A DNA stretch of 64,000 bases from Hymenobacter armeniacus (GCF_014699055.1 NZ_JACXAC010000001.1:496001-560000), one strand, 5' to 3'. Counted from the first letter of the stretch, positions 8,230 to 17,186 are shown. A program made the numbers and translations. The notes: a model not told the origin generated them from the sequence alone.

Positions 8230-8303
8230 CGGTCTGGACGGGACTCGAACCCGCGACCTCCGCCGTGACAGGGCGGCATTCTAACCAACTGAACTACCAA
8301 ACC
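8230..8303 (-). tRNA. tRNA-Asp (GTC)
   Basis: The 74-base cloverleaf reads from 8303 down to 8230. The acceptor stem GGTTTGG pairs with CCAGACC with one G-U pair. The anticodon stem CCGCC/GGCGG closes the loop CTGTCAC with anticodon GTC (8267-8269), and the T-arm has GCGGG, TTCGAGT and CCCGT. The discriminator is G, as expected for tRNA-Asp, and CCA is not encoded. Confidence 0.97.
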
Positions 8304-8348
8304 GTTTGCCTTGGTGGAGAAGCCGTGTGCTTTTCCGCTTTGGTGTTA

Positions 8349-8381
8349 CAAAGGTAGGGCAAGAAAACCGCGCCCTGCAAA
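8349..8381 (-). promoter_or_regulatory. Promoter of tRNA-Asp
   Basis: This is the best Bacteroidota-type promoter in the window: a -33 TTTG (8378-8381) and a -7 TACCTTTG (8349-8356) separated by 21 bases. The mature tRNA begins at 8303, which allows a short 5' leader removed by RNase P. Confidence 0.75.
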
Positions 8382-8452
8382 CCTGGGGCCAATATTTCTT
8401 CAAAAAGAATTCGATTTTGGGGCTTTGGGGTTGTTTCTCAGGAACATTAATT

Positions 8453-8489
8453 TTTGCGTGCTGCTGCAACAAAGGATGTTTTACCTTTG
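8453..8489 (+). promoter_or_regulatory. Promoter of accA
   Basis: A TTTG at 8453-8456 and TACCTTTG at 8482-8489 resemble the -33 and -7 boxes, with a long 25-base gap. The start codon of accA is about 113 bases downstream, so a leader of roughly 105 bases is expected. Nothing else is recognisable in 8382-8602. Confidence 0.55.
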
Positions 8490-8602
8490 CCGCCCGCTCC
8501 CGTGGCGGCAGTTTGGGGTGGCGTGGGCAGGTATAAGCCCCGTTTTGCCCGCGCCGCCCGTTATTTTCGCCTTCCCACTCCCCGCAATCTTTTTCGCGCC
8601 TC

Positions 8603-9550
8603 ATGCTCCTTGACTTTGAACAACCCATTGCTGCCCTCGAAGGCAAGCTCCTCGAAATGCAAAAGCTCGCTGCCGACAGCGACGTGGAAGTAGGCGCAGC
8701 CGTGGCGGCGCTGGAAAAGCGCATCAAAGACCTTAAGAAAGAAACGTACGCCAACCTCACCCGCTGGCAGCGCGTGCAGCTCTCGCGGCACCCCGACCGG
8801 CCCTACACCCTCGATTATATTGAGGGCATGGCCGAGAAGTTTGTGGAGCTGCACGGCGACCGTACCGTGGGCGACGACAAGGCCATGGTGGGCGGCTTCG
8901 GCGAGATTAACGGGCAAACGGTCATGTTCATCGGCCAGCAGAAGGGCCACAACACCAAGCAGCGCCAGTACCGCAACTTCGGCATGCCCAACCCCGAGGG
9001 CTACCGCAAGGCGCTGCGCCTGATGAAGCTGGCCGAGAAATTCAACGTGCCCGTGGTGACGCTCATCGACACGCCCGGCGCCTTTCCGGGCCTGGAGGCC
9101 GAGGAGCGGGGGCAGGGCGAAGCCATTGCCCGCAACCTTAAAGAGATGTTTATGCTGAAAGTGCCGGTGGTGTGCGTCATCATTGGCGAAGGGGCCAGCG
9201 GCGGCGCCTTGGGCATTGCCATTGGCGACCGGGTGCTGATGCTGGAAAACACGTGGTATTCGGTGATTTCGCCGGAGTCGTGCAGCAGCATTCTGTGGCG
9301 CTCCTGGGATTACAAGGAGCAGGCGGCCGAAGCCCTCAAGCTCACGGCTACTGATATGCAGAAAGCCGGCTTGGTCGACGGCATTGTGAAAGAGCCCCTG
9401 GGTGGCGCCCACACCGCTCCCGAGCAAATGATTGACACCCTGAAAAACACGCTGCTCAAGACGCTGAAAGAACTGGCCGCCATCCCGGCCGAAGAGCGCA
9501 TTTCGCAGCGCATCGACAAGTTTTCGGCCATGGGCGTGGTGGTGGAGTAG
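8603..9550 (+). CDS. accA: Acetyl-CoA carboxylase, carboxyltransferase subunit alpha
   Basis: AccA (315 residues) forms the carboxyltransferase with AccD, moving CO2 from biotin-BCCP to acetyl-CoA to make malonyl-CoA for fatty acid synthesis. The sequence shows the full family pattern: an N-terminal helical part ([14 protein letters not shown]), [25 protein letters not shown] and the crotonase-fold core [16 protein letters not shown]. Length agrees with the family (about 315-320). accD is not in the window, which is usual in this phylum. The gene is monocistronic and is followed by an extragenic palindrome. Confidence 0.97.
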   Translation: MLLDFEQPIAALEGKLLEMQKLAADSDVEVGAAVAALEKRIKDLKKETYANLTRWQRVQLSRHPDRPYTLDYIEGMAEKFVELHGDRTVGDDKAMVGGFGEINGQTVMFIGQQKGHNTKQRQYRNFGMPNPEGYRKALRLMKLAEKFNVPVVTLIDTPGAFPGLEAEERGQGEAIARNLKEMFMLKVPVVCVIIGEGASGGALGIAIGDRVLMLENTWYSVISPESCSSILWRSWDYKEQAAEALKLTATDMQKAGLVDGIVKEPLGGAHTAPEQMIDTLKNTLLKTLKELAAIPAEERISQRIDKFSAMGVVVE

Positions 9551-9574
9551 CCGCGTTGATATAGAAAATAAAAG

Positions 9575-9668
9575 AACGTCATGCCGAGCGCAGCCGGAGT
9601 GTTTCTACTGGGGAAGTAACTAGTTACTCTCGCTGTAGAAGCGCGTTGGCTGCGCTCAGCATGACGTT
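9575..9668. repeat. Extragenic inverted repeat (CTGAGCGCAGCC family)
   Basis: Arms at 9575-9595 and 9648-9668 match with one or two differences, and an inner TTTCTAC/GTAGAAG pair extends the stem. The loop contains the palindrome AGTAACTAGTTACT (9615-9628). The core is shared with 4813-4867. It sits 25 bases after accA. Confidence 0.75.
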
Positions 9669-9702
9669 TGCTTTTTGATTACGAACCGTTCACATCCCAC
9701 CC

Positions 9703-10551
9703 ATGAAAATCCATACCCTTGATACCGGCTTGTTCAAACTTGATGGCGGCGCCATGTTTGGCGTGGTGCCCAAAAGCATGTGGCACAAGCTGAACCCCGC
9801 CGACGCCAACAACATGTGCACCTGGGCCATGCGCTGCCTGCTGATTGAGGACGGCGGCCGGCTGCTGCTGATTGACAACGGCATCGGCGACAAACAGGAC
9901 GAGAAGTTTCGGGGGCATTTTTACCTGCACGGCGACGACACGCTGGAAAAGTCTCTGCGCAAGCTGGGCTTTAGCAGCAGCGACATCACCGATGTCTTTC
10001 TGACGCATTTGCATTTCGACCACTGCGGCGGCTCGGTGCTGCGCCGGCCCGACGGCGCCCTGCAGCTGGCCTTTCCCAACGCGACGTATTGGAGCAACGA
10101 AGCGCATTGGAGCTGGGCCGTGACGCCCAACCCGCGCGAAAAGGCCAGCTTCTTGCGGGAGAACATCCTGCCCATTCAGGAAAGCGGGCATTTGAAGTTT
10201 GTCGACCTAGGCGCGGGCGTGCCCGATGCGCTGCCGCAGTTCCGCGAAATCATTCTGGCCGATGGGCACACCGAGAAGATGATGGTGCCGGTGATGGAGT
10301 ACAAGGGCCGCACGCTGGCTTTCATGGCCGATTTGCTGCCCAGCGTGGGCCACATTCCGCTGCCGTATGTGATGAGCTACGACGTGCGCCCGCTCCTCAC
10401 CATGCCCGAGAAGGAAGCCGTGCTGCGCCGGGCTGCCGATGAAAACTGGGTGCTGCTGCTCGAGCACGACCCCACCCACGAGGCCTGCACCGTGCAGCAC
10501 ACCGACAAAGGCGTGCGCCTGGCCGAAACCCTGCGACTGGCGGACCTGTAA
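9703..10551 (+). CDS. Metallo-beta-lactamase-fold hydrolase
   Basis: This 282-residue protein has the binuclear zinc signature THLHFDHCGG, with His102, His104, Asp106 and His107. Further metal-ligand candidates are the Asp in FMADLLP and the His in LEHDP. The order and spacing resemble the lactonase and hydrolase branch of the superfamily (AttM/AiiA or YtnP-like). The opening HTLDTGLFKLDGG and the long insert after NMCTWAMRCLLI are typical of that branch. There is no signal peptide, so it should be cytoplasmic. The substrate cannot be told from sequence. It is probably transcribed alone. Confidence 0.85.
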   Translation: MKIHTLDTGLFKLDGGAMFGVVPKSMWHKLNPADANNMCTWAMRCLLIEDGGRLLLIDNGIGDKQDEKFRGHFYLHGDDTLEKSLRKLGFSSSDITDVFLTHLHFDHCGGSVLRRPDGALQLAFPNATYWSNEAHWSWAVTPNPREKASFLRENILPIQESGHLKFVDLGAGVPDALPQFREIILADGHTEKMMVPVMEYKGRTLAFMADLLPSVGHIPLPYVMSYDVRPLLTMPEKEAVLRRAADENWVLLLEHDPTHEACTVQHTDKGVRLAETLRLADL

Positions 10552-10617
10552 GCCCGGTGAGGGGCTGGAAGGGGGGAGAAGTAGCGGGTTGTTGTAAAAC
10601 CCGTACAAGGACAAACC

Positions 10618-11463
10618 TTGCCACAATCGAACGTGCAGCCCACCCACCACGCCACCACTTCAGCACCCCAGCACTCCGCCAATCTGCCTGCCCACCAGTT
10701 GGGTTTGGCCTTGTCCGGCGGGGGGGCGCGCGGCATTGCGCATTTGGGGGTGTTGGCGGCGCTGGATGAGCTGCAACTGCCGGTGGCGCAGCTAGCGGGT
10801 GTGAGCTCGGGGGCCATTGCGAGTGTTTTTTACGCGGCGGGCTTTCCGCCCAGGGAAATACTGCGGCTGCTGCAGGAAACCAATGTGGTGCGGCTGACGC
10901 GGCCGGCCTTCAGCCGGTTTGGCTTGCTGCACTTAGATGCCGTGTCGCAGCTGCTGGCCCGGCACCTGGGCACCACGGCCAACTTCGAGGATTTGCGCCT
11001 GCCGCTCACGCTGGTGGCGACGGATTTGATGGCCGGCGAGTCGGTGTATTTCAACTCGGGGCCCTTGCTGCCGCCGCTGCTGGCTTCGTCGGCGGTGCCA
11101 ATTGTGTACCGGCCGGTAGAATATCAGGGCCGCCAACTGGTGGACGGCGGCCTGCTCAACAACTTGCCCGTGGAGCCGCTGCTGGGCCAGACGGGCCTGC
11201 GGGTGGTGGGCGTCAACTGCAACCCCATCAATTCCGAAGCGCGCATTCCCAACTTCCGCCGGCTCATCGAGCGAACCCTTCACCTGGCCATCAACGCCAA
11301 CACCACCAGCCGCAAAGCCCAGTGCGACCTGCTGCTGGAGCCGCCCGACCTGCGCCACTACCGCCCCCTGAGCTACAAGCGCGGCACCGAGCTGTTCGAC
11401 ATCGGCTACCGCTACACGCTGGCGCAGGCCGATGCGTTGGCGGCGCTGCTGCAGCGGCCCTAG
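10618..11463 (+). CDS. Patatin-like phospholipase
   Basis: The protein (281 residues from TTG 10618; an in-frame GTG at 10633 is an alternative start) is a RssA/YchK-type patatin hydrolase. The oxyanion loop SGGGARG lies near residue 33, the nucleophile Ser63 in GVSSG, and the catalytic Asp176 in DGGLLNN. It lacks a signal peptide and is likely to act on membrane phospholipids from the cytoplasmic side. The low-complexity N-terminal tail (His/Thr/Ala) is poorly supported as coding, so the functional start may be closer to HQLGLALSGGG. A glycerolipid acyltransferase follows about 100 bases downstream, which suggests phospholipid turnover and re-acylation. Confidence 0.88.
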   Translation: MPQSNVQPTHHATTSAPQHSANLPAHQLGLALSGGGARGIAHLGVLAALDELQLPVAQLAGVSSGAIASVFYAAGFPPREILRLLQETNVVRLTRPAFSRFGLLHLDAVSQLLARHLGTTANFEDLRLPLTLVATDLMAGESVYFNSGPLLPPLLASSAVPIVYRPVEYQGRQLVDGGLLNNLPVEPLLGQTGLRVVGVNCNPINSEARIPNFRRLIERTLHLAINANTTSRKAQCDLLLEPPDLRHYRPLSYKRGTELFDIGYRYTLAQADALAALLQRP

Positions 11464-11560
11464 CCGCGGGCGTGGCGCAGCATTGTGCCCCGCGGCCCAT
11501 CTTTGCAGTTGTAAACCGCCGACGGCTTCCGGTATTTCCTGGGCGCCGTTTCTCACCCTT

Positions 11561-12145
11561 ATGTTGCCCCGCATGACTCCCCGCGAAAAATCTCCCTTTT
11601 GGTACACCATGGCCACGCTCGTTTTCAAAGTAGCGGGCTGGCACCTGGGCGAGATTCACAACCCGGAAATCAAGAAGAGCATGATGATTGCGGCGCCCCA
11701 CACCAGCAACTGGGACATCATTCTGGCCCGGGCGGCCTTCTACCTGATGGGCGTGCCCGTGCGCTTCACCGTGAAAAAGGAGTGGACCGACAACTGGGCC
11801 CTCGGCTGGCTGGTGAAGGCCATTGGCGGGCTGGCCGTGGACCGCAGCAAAAACAACAGCCTCGTCGACGGCATGGTGAAGCTGTTTGACGAGCGCGACG
11901 AGCTGGTCATCCTCATCACCCCGGAGGGCACGCGCGCCTACCAGCCGCGCTGGCGCAAGGGCTACTATTTTGCCGCCCTGGGCGCCCACGTGCCCATCCG
12001 CCTGGGCTACCTGGACTATAAAAAGAAGGAGGCCGGCATCGGAGAGGCCGTGTGGCCCACCGGCGACTACGAAGCCGACGAAGCCAAAATCAAAGCGTTC
12101 TACCGCACCATCACCGGGCGCTTTCCGGAAAAGGGCGTGCGGTAG
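11561..12145 (+). CDS. 1-acylglycerol-3-phosphate acyltransferase-like protein
   Basis: This short PlsC-type acyltransferase (194 residues) has the catalytic H-x4-D motif as HTSNWD (His47, Asp52) and the substrate-binding EGTRA. A segment KAIGGLAVDRSK corresponds to family block II. It would transfer an acyl group onto a glycerolipid or a similar acceptor at the inner membrane. I chose ATG 11561; ATG 11573 is equally possible. A longer frame upstream overlaps the patatin gene and is unlikely to be translated. The short length suggests a minimal Bacteroidota version rather than the canonical 240-residue PlsC. Confidence 0.85.
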   Translation: MLPRMTPREKSPFWYTMATLVFKVAGWHLGEIHNPEIKKSMMIAAPHTSNWDIILARAAFYLMGVPVRFTVKKEWTDNWALGWLVKAIGGLAVDRSKNNSLVDGMVKLFDERDELVILITPEGTRAYQPRWRKGYYFAALGAHVPIRLGYLDYKKKEAGIGEAVWPTGDYEADEAKIKAFYRTITGRFPEKGVR

Positions 12146-12184
12146 GCCAATGGCGAATTGGGCTTTTGCCCGTACCTTTTGGCC

Positions 12185-12739
12185 ATGGAAAAGCTGGCAA
12201 CGCTGCTCTGGATACTCTTTGGCCTCGGCGCCTTCGTGTTTCGGCTGATAAAAAAAGCCCAGGAAACCACCGCCCGCGAAATGCAGGAGCGGCCGCGCCG
12301 CACGCCGCACGACCCGCCCGCGCTGCCCACCGCCACTTTTCAGGAAATGCTGCGGCAAATGCAGGCGCGCAACGCCGCCGCGCCCGACACGCCCCGGCCC
12401 GTCGTGGTGCCTCCCGTGCCCCAGCCGGCGCCCCACACGCTGGCCGGGCGGCCCATGCCGCGGGAAGTGGCGCGGCCGGCGCGCTCGCAGGAGCGCACCG
12501 CGGTGACCCAACGCTCGCTGGAGGCACCGGCCACGGCGCGGCCGCACAATGCGCCCGCGCCGCCGGCCCAACGCTCTTCGGGCCTGCCGCGGGCATCGGC
12601 CCGGCAGCCGCTTCTGGCAAAAGCAGAGGCGCCTGCGCCCGTGGCCACCGCCGAAGCCGTGCGCGAAATGCTGCGCCGGCCCGAGAGTGTGCGGGCCGCC
12701 TTTGTGCTGAGCGAAATATTTGCCCGCAAATACGAATAG
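12185..12739 (+). CDS. Single-pass membrane protein with Pro/Ala-rich linker
   Basis: This 184-residue protein starts at ATG 12185 (MEKLATLLWILFGLGAFVF), giving one N-terminal membrane helix. A basic stretch and about 110 residues rich in Pro, Ala and Arg follow. The C-terminal segment EMLRRPESVRAAFVLSEIFA looks conserved and amphipathic and is probably the functional end. The composition suggests a tethered cytoplasmic protein, but I recognise no named family. A near-match to the -7 box (TACCTTTTG, 12173-12181) ends three bases before the ATG. The next gene is convergent. Confidence 0.7.
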   Translation: MEKLATLLWILFGLGAFVFRLIKKAQETTAREMQERPRRTPHDPPALPTATFQEMLRQMQARNAAAPDTPRPVVVPPVPQPAPHTLAGRPMPREVARPARSQERTAVTQRSLEAPATARPHNAPAPPAQRSSGLPRASARQPLLAKAEAPAPVATAEAVREMLRRPESVRAAFVLSEIFARKYE

Positions 12740-12791
12740 ACGCCACACGCCGCGTTTCGCGGCTGCCCAGCGTGGGCTGGCAGACCGGTTA

Positions 12792-13457
12792 TCAGTCCTG
12801 CGTCAGGGCGTAGGCTACGAGGTTGGCGCCCATGCGCAGGGCGGCTTCGTGGGTGGCGGGGGAGTCTTCGGGGTAGGTGCCCACGTCTTCCCAGCCGTTG
12901 CCGAGGTCGCATTCGTAGCTATAGAAGCACACTAGGCGGCCCTTGTAGAGCAGGCCAAAGCCCTGGGCGCGCTTGCCGTCGTGCTCGTGCACCTTGGGCA
13001 GGCCCTTCGGGAACTGGTATTTCTGGTGGTAAACCGGGTGGGAGTAAGGCAGCTCGACAAATTCCAGTTCGGGAAATACCTTCTTCATCTCGGGGCGGAT
13101 GAATTTATCGAGGCCGTAGTTGTCGTCGATGTGCAAGAAGCCGCCGCCGGTGAGGTAGCGGCGTAAGTTGCGGGCCTCGGCGGCCGTGAAGCTCACGTTG
13201 CCGTGCCCGGTCATGTGCACGAAGGGGTAGGTGAGGAGCTCGGGCGCGTCGAGCTCCACGGTGGCCTCGTCGGGCGCGATGTTGGTTTTCAGCGTCTGGT
13301 TGCAGAAGCTGATGAGGTTGGGCAGCGAGGTTTTGTTGGCGTACCAGTCGCCGCCGCCGCCGTAATGCAGCTTGGCAATGCGGAAGCTGTAGGACGAAGG
13401 GCCGGCCGCGGTGAGCGTGAGCAGCAGCGCAGCGGTGAGCAGCAGGTGTTTCAGCAT
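12792..13457 (-). CDS. DUF4159 domain-containing secreted protein
   Basis: This 221-residue protein begins with a signal peptide (MLKHLLLTAALLLTLTAAG). The mature part fits DUF4159: an opening FRIAKLHYGGGGDWYAN, then HMTGHGNVSF, FLHIDDNYG and FYSYECDLGNGWED. The domain resembles the class I glutamine amidotransferase fold that often sits beside methanol-dehydrogenase-regulator MoxR and von Willebrand genes, but none of these is adjacent here. Its biochemical role is unknown. It is convergent with 12185-12739. Confidence 0.85.
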   Translation of the reverse strand: MLKHLLLTAALLLTLTAAGPSSYSFRIAKLHYGGGGDWYANKTSLPNLISFCNQTLKTNIAPDEATVELDAPELLTYPFVHMTGHGNVSFTAAEARNLRRYLTGGGFLHIDDNYGLDKFIRPEMKKVFPELEFVELPYSHPVYHQKYQFPKGLPKVHEHDGKRAQGFGLLYKGRLVCFYSYECDLGNGWEDVGTYPEDSPATHEAALRMGANLVAYALTQD

Positions 13458-13729
13458 AGGAGTCGGCGCCAGGCTAGCCCTGACAGCCCTATAAAGTAAC
13501 GGCCGAATCGGAAAGTTCAGGCTCCATGGCGCCGAAAAGGCGGGAATTCACGGCAACTGTTGCTCCGGAGGCGTGCGGCTGGCTGCGCCGGTTTGGCCGG
13601 TGCCAAACAGCAGAAGCGGTTGAACCGCGGGCTCCATAACAAGCCGCGTGGTCGAATCGAAGCGGCCCGCAGCAACTTTAACGCGTCCGAATTAGTAAGC
13701 GGAATCACGTTGTACTTCACGCTTGGCCC

Positions 13730-14188
13730 ATGCATCGGCACTGTCACCTTCTTCTGCAAACCGCAACCTTAGCCCTTGCGCTGCTGCTCAGCACGGCCGC
13801 GCACGCGCAAACCAAAGTGGCCACGTACGCCGCTGGCAAGCCCGGCACCGACCAGTACGAAGAGTTAAGCTTCTGGGTGAAAGACGGCAAGCGGGGCGAT
13901 GTGTACTACGTGCGGGGCAAAGAGCGCAGCGAACAGCCGGCCAACTACTTGCCCAAAACGGGCATGACCAACGGCTCCAGCTTCGCCATCCGCACGGCCG
14001 ACGACCGCCTGTTCAGCATCATTCCCAGCGGCACCGCGTTGAAGGTGGCCAGCTCGGCCAACGACGCCCCCAAAACCTTCGTTTGGAAATACGAAGGCCC
14101 CGTGAACGGCGTCGGGACGTTCTGCCGGGAGTGCGCCGCCAGTTCCAAAGAAGCCATGCAGCTACTGCGCGCGTATTACCTCAAGTAG
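13730..14188 (+). CDS. Secreted hypothetical protein
   Basis: The protein has 152 residues with a clear signal peptide (LALALLLSTAAHAQ), so it is exported to the periplasm or outer surface. The mature part is mostly beta-prone and hydrophilic (QYEELSFWVKDGKRGDVYYV). It ends with a two-cysteine stretch FCRECAASSKEAM that could form a disulfide or bind a metal. I recognise no family. The 270-base gap upstream (13458-13729) contains no other recognisable feature. The CDF transporter starts 75 bases downstream. Confidence 0.7.
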   Translation: MHRHCHLLLQTATLALALLLSTAAHAQTKVATYAAGKPGTDQYEELSFWVKDGKRGDVYYVRGKERSEQPANYLPKTGMTNGSSFAIRTADDRLFSIIPSGTALKVASSANDAPKTFVWKYEGPVNGVGTFCRECAASSKEAMQLLRAYYLK

Positions 14189-14263
14189 GCGCGCCCCTTG
14201 CCTTAAGTCCCGGGCCGCGGCGGCTGTTGCAGCTGCGCTGTGTGGCCGCCCGTTCAGCCAACC

Positions 14264-15133
14264 ATGACCAACGAAGAGACGGCCGTCAAAGCCACGTATT
14301 TCAGCATTGCCGGCAACACCGGGCTGGCCTTGCTCAAGGGCTTGGCCGGCTATTTTGGCAATTCCTACGCCCTCGTGGCCGACGCCATCGAATCGACGGC
14401 CGACATTTTTTCGTCGTTTCTGGTGCTGCTGGGCATCAAATACGCCAACCGGCCCGCCGACGACAACCACCCCTACGGCCACGGCCGCATCGAGCCGCTG
14501 GTGACCTTTTTGGTGGTGGGGTTTCTGATGACCTCGGCCACGGTAATTGCCTACGAAAGCATCCAAAACATTGGCACCCCGCACGCCCTGCCCAAGGCGT
14601 GGACGCTGCTGGTGCTGGGCGGCATCATTTGCTGGAAAGAACTATCGTTTCGGGCGGTGATGAAGAAGGCGGAGCTAACCAACAGCTCCTCGCTGAAAGC
14701 CGACGCTTGGCATCACCGCAGCGACGCCCTCACGTCGGTGGCCGCGTTTCTGGGCATCTCGTTTGCGCTGCTCATGGGCCCGGGCTACGAAGCCGCCGAC
14801 GACTGGGCCGCCCTGCTGGCCGCCGGGCTGATTTTTTACAACAGCTACCATATTTTTCGCCCCGCTCTCGGCGAAATCCTCGACGAGCACGTGCACGACG
14901 ACCTGGTGGCCGACATCCGCCGGGTGGCCCTGACCGTGGACGGTGTGCTGGGCACCGAAAAATGCTTTGTGCGCAAAGCCGGCATGCAATACCACGTCGA
15001 CCTGCACGCCACCGTGAGCGGCGACATCACCGTGCGCCAGGGCCACGAAATTGCTCACCGGCTGCAGGATGCGCTGCGCCGCGAGTTGCCACAGCTCGGC
15101 CACGTGCTCATTCACATCGAACCGCAGGAGTAA
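14264..15133 (+). CDS. Cation diffusion facilitator transporter
   Basis: This 289-residue CDF protein exports divalent metal ions such as Zn2+, Fe2+ or Mn2+ in exchange for protons. It has six predicted membrane helices. The metal site is formed by DAIESTAD in helix 2 and the H-x3-D pair in WHHRSDAL of helix 5. HPYGHGRIEPL is the conserved loop between helices 2 and 3. A cytoplasmic C-terminal domain (VHDDLVADIRRVALTVDGV) carries typical histidines. The ATG at 14264 gives the usual short N-terminus. Metal specificity cannot be fixed from sequence alone. Confidence 0.92.
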   Translation: MTNEETAVKATYFSIAGNTGLALLKGLAGYFGNSYALVADAIESTADIFSSFLVLLGIKYANRPADDNHPYGHGRIEPLVTFLVVGFLMTSATVIAYESIQNIGTPHALPKAWTLLVLGGIICWKELSFRAVMKKAELTNSSSLKADAWHHRSDALTSVAAFLGISFALLMGPGYEAADDWAALLAAGLIFYNSYHIFRPALGEILDEHVHDDLVADIRRVALTVDGVLGTEKCFVRKAGMQYHVDLHATVSGDITVRQGHEIAHRLQDALRRELPQLGHVLIHIEPQE

Positions 15134-15329
15134 GGGGTTTTCCAACAAGGTGACGCACGTTGGTCAGCGTGCCCTGGCTCTTGCCTTTCAATTCAGGAAG
15201 GTGGCACGCGGTGTTTGCAGAACATACTTCCTTACCGTGCCACGCTGAACGCAATGCGCTTGGGCCGTTCTGCTTAGTATTGTAGCCTGCAATATTTACG
15301 CCGCTGCCGGCCGCCACGAAAACAGCCCC

Positions 15330-16442
15330 ATGGAATTCAACAGCAAGAAGTTGGAACGCACCTCGCGCGTGGTGTATTATGCCATTTCACTCATTCTGTG
15401 CGCTTTCCTGATTTTGCTGTCCAATCAGCTCATCGGCGACCTGGACACGGCCACCACCCGCCCGGAGTTCGATGGTTTTCTGAACGCCGACGCCGTGGCG
15501 GGCCTGCACCGCCGCCAAGCCAGCCTGCAAGCCGAGGTGCAACGCCTGCGCGACCGCAACGCGGTGGTGGAGCGCACCATGCTCACGGCCCAGCAGAACT
15601 ACGCCAACGAAAAGCAGTCGTTCGAGAACTGGGTGAAAACCCGGAAAACCCTGGGCTCGCCCGACAAAGACGCGGAAGTGGTGAGCCGGGCCACGCGGCT
15701 CGATGAGTTTTATAAGGTGGAGCAAGCGTGGCGGGCGCAACTGGCGGCCCGGCAGGCGGCCATCGACGCCAAAGCGCGCCAACAGGCACGGCTGGAATCG
15801 CAGTTGGAGCGGGAAAATGAGCGAGCCGGCGAGAAATATGAGGCCGCGCTGAAGCGCTACGACCTGAAGGTGTTCCTGATTCGGCTGCTGTTTGTGGGGC
15901 CGGTGCTGGGCGTGGGCATCTTCTTTTTCATTCGCTACCGGCGGCACAAGTTTTGGCCGCTGTACATGGGGTTCACCCTGTTTTCGCTTTATGCCTTCTT
16001 CGTTGGCTTGGTGCCGTATCTGCCCAGCTACGGCGGCTACGTGCGCTCAGCGGTGGGCGTGGCGCTGTCGGTTGGGCTGGGCTACTACGCCATCAAAACC
16101 TTCCGGACCTACCTGGAGCGCAAGCAGCAAGAACTGCAAGCGTCCAGCCAGGAACGGGCCAAGCACGTGCAGCTGGAAGCCGCCGAAAAAGCGTTGGAAA
16201 ACCATTTTTGCCCCTCCTGCGGCAAAGACTTCATCTTGAAGAAATGGGAGTTTCCCCCGTCGGGCGATGCCAGCGCCACCTACAAGCTGGTGACGGATTT
16301 CTGCCGGCACTGCGGACTGGAGTTGTTCTCAAACTGCCACAATTGTGGCAGCAAAAACTTCAGCCACCTGCCTTTTTGCGCCACCTGCGGCGCGCGGCCC
16401 CGCTCGGCCTCGCCTCAAGCCGTGGGCGCAGAAACGGTTTAG
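15330..16442 (+). CDS. Membrane protein with coiled coil and zinc-ribbon tail
   Basis: This 370-residue protein has one membrane helix near the N-terminus (YYAISLILCAFLILL) and a charged coiled-coil segment at about 55-175. Three more helices lie at about 180-265 (FLIRLLFVGPVLGVGIFFFI and following). The cytoplasmic tail has four CxxC knuckles: CPSC, CRHC, CHNC and CATC. These would form two zinc ribbons. I recognise no named family. The layout suggests a membrane sensor or scaffold with a zinc-dependent interaction module. The preceding 196 bases contain no obvious -7 box. Confidence 0.75.
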   Translation: MEFNSKKLERTSRVVYYAISLILCAFLILLSNQLIGDLDTATTRPEFDGFLNADAVAGLHRRQASLQAEVQRLRDRNAVVERTMLTAQQNYANEKQSFENWVKTRKTLGSPDKDAEVVSRATRLDEFYKVEQAWRAQLAARQAAIDAKARQQARLESQLERENERAGEKYEAALKRYDLKVFLIRLLFVGPVLGVGIFFFIRYRRHKFWPLYMGFTLFSLYAFFVGLVPYLPSYGGYVRSAVGVALSVGLGYYAIKTFRTYLERKQQELQASSQERAKHVQLEAAEKALENHFCPSCGKDFILKKWEFPPSGDASATYKLVTDFCRHCGLELFSNCHNCGSKNFSHLPFCATCGARPRSASPQAVGAETV

Positions 16443-16481
16443 CTTGCGTGGCTAAGCAGAAACGCGGCGTGGACTGATGGC

Positions 16482-17186
16482 TTACGCCTGTGGGCGCTGC
16501 AGCTGCGCCGTGAATACCACCGCCAGCGCTGCCGTTTCGGTGCGCAGCCGCGAGGCGCCCAACGTCACCGGCCGGATGCCTTTTTCCTGCGCCAGCGCAA
16601 TTTCCTGCGGCGTAAAATCTCCCTCCGGCCCGATGAGCACGCAGCAGCCGGGCCCGGTGCCTACCACCTGGGTCAGGGCTGTGCGCTCGCCCTCCTCCAG
16701 GTGCGCAATGAAAGTGGTTGCCGGTGCCACCGTTGCCACAAAAGCAGCGAAGTCGGTCAGCTCGTCCAGCTGCGGCAGCCAGGCCTGGCCCGACTGTTTC
16801 ATGGCACTGACGGCAATTTTCTCCAGCCGCTCCAGCTTCAATTCGCGGCGCTCGGAGCGGGCGCAGCGCAGAAAGCTGATGCGCTCGACGCCCACTTCCA
16901 CGGCTTTTTCCACGAACCATTCCATGCGGTCGAGGTTCTTGGTGGGGGCCACGGCCACGTGGGTGAAGTAGGGGCGGGGTGGCACCGTTTCGTGGCCGGT
17001 GATGCGCAGCTGGCAGCGCTTGGGGTTGGCGTCGGCCACGGCGGCCTGGTAGCGCCCGCCGCGGCCGTCGAGCAGCTCCACGGCGTCGCCGGTGCTCAGG
17101 CGCAGCACGCGCACGGCGTGTTTGCTTTCGTCTTCGGGCAGGGTGTAGGTAGGGCCGTCGAGGTCGGAGGCGAAGAAGGTGTGCAT
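16482..17186 (-). CDS. rsmE: 16S rRNA m3U1498 methyltransferase RsmE
   Basis: This SPOUT methyltransferase (234 residues) methylates N3 of U1498 in 16S rRNA using SAM. The N-terminal PUA-like part begins MHTFFASDL and contains ESKHAVRVLRLSTGD. The trefoil-knot SAM site is seen in VLIGPEGDFTPQEIA and in the C-terminal VTLGASRLRTETAALAV. Starting at ATG 17186 gives the family's usual length and N-terminus; the frame extends upstream but without homology. It stands alone on the minus strand, divergent from the SPW-like gene. Confidence 0.95.
   Translation of the reverse strand: MHTFFASDLDGPTYTLPEDESKHAVRVLRLSTGDAVELLDGRGGRYQAAVADANPKRCQLRITGHETVPPRPYFTHVAVAPTKNLDRMEWFVEKAVEVGVERISFLRCARSERRELKLERLEKIAVSAMKQSGQAWLPQLDELTDFAAFVATVAPATTFIAHLEEGERTALTQVVGTGPGCCVLIGPEGDFTPQEIALAQEKGIRPVTLGASRLRTETAALAVVFTAQLQRPQA

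Noticed and set aside
7959..8300. Minus-strand frame of 113 codons across tRNA-Asp
   Set aside because: It reads through the tRNA and its terminator, so it is not a gene.
15202..15217. TGGCAC followed by TTGC, as a sigma-54 promoter before the zinc-ribbon membrane protein
   Set aside because: The spacing is two bases too long for a -24/-12 promoter (GG to GC distance of 12 rather than 10).
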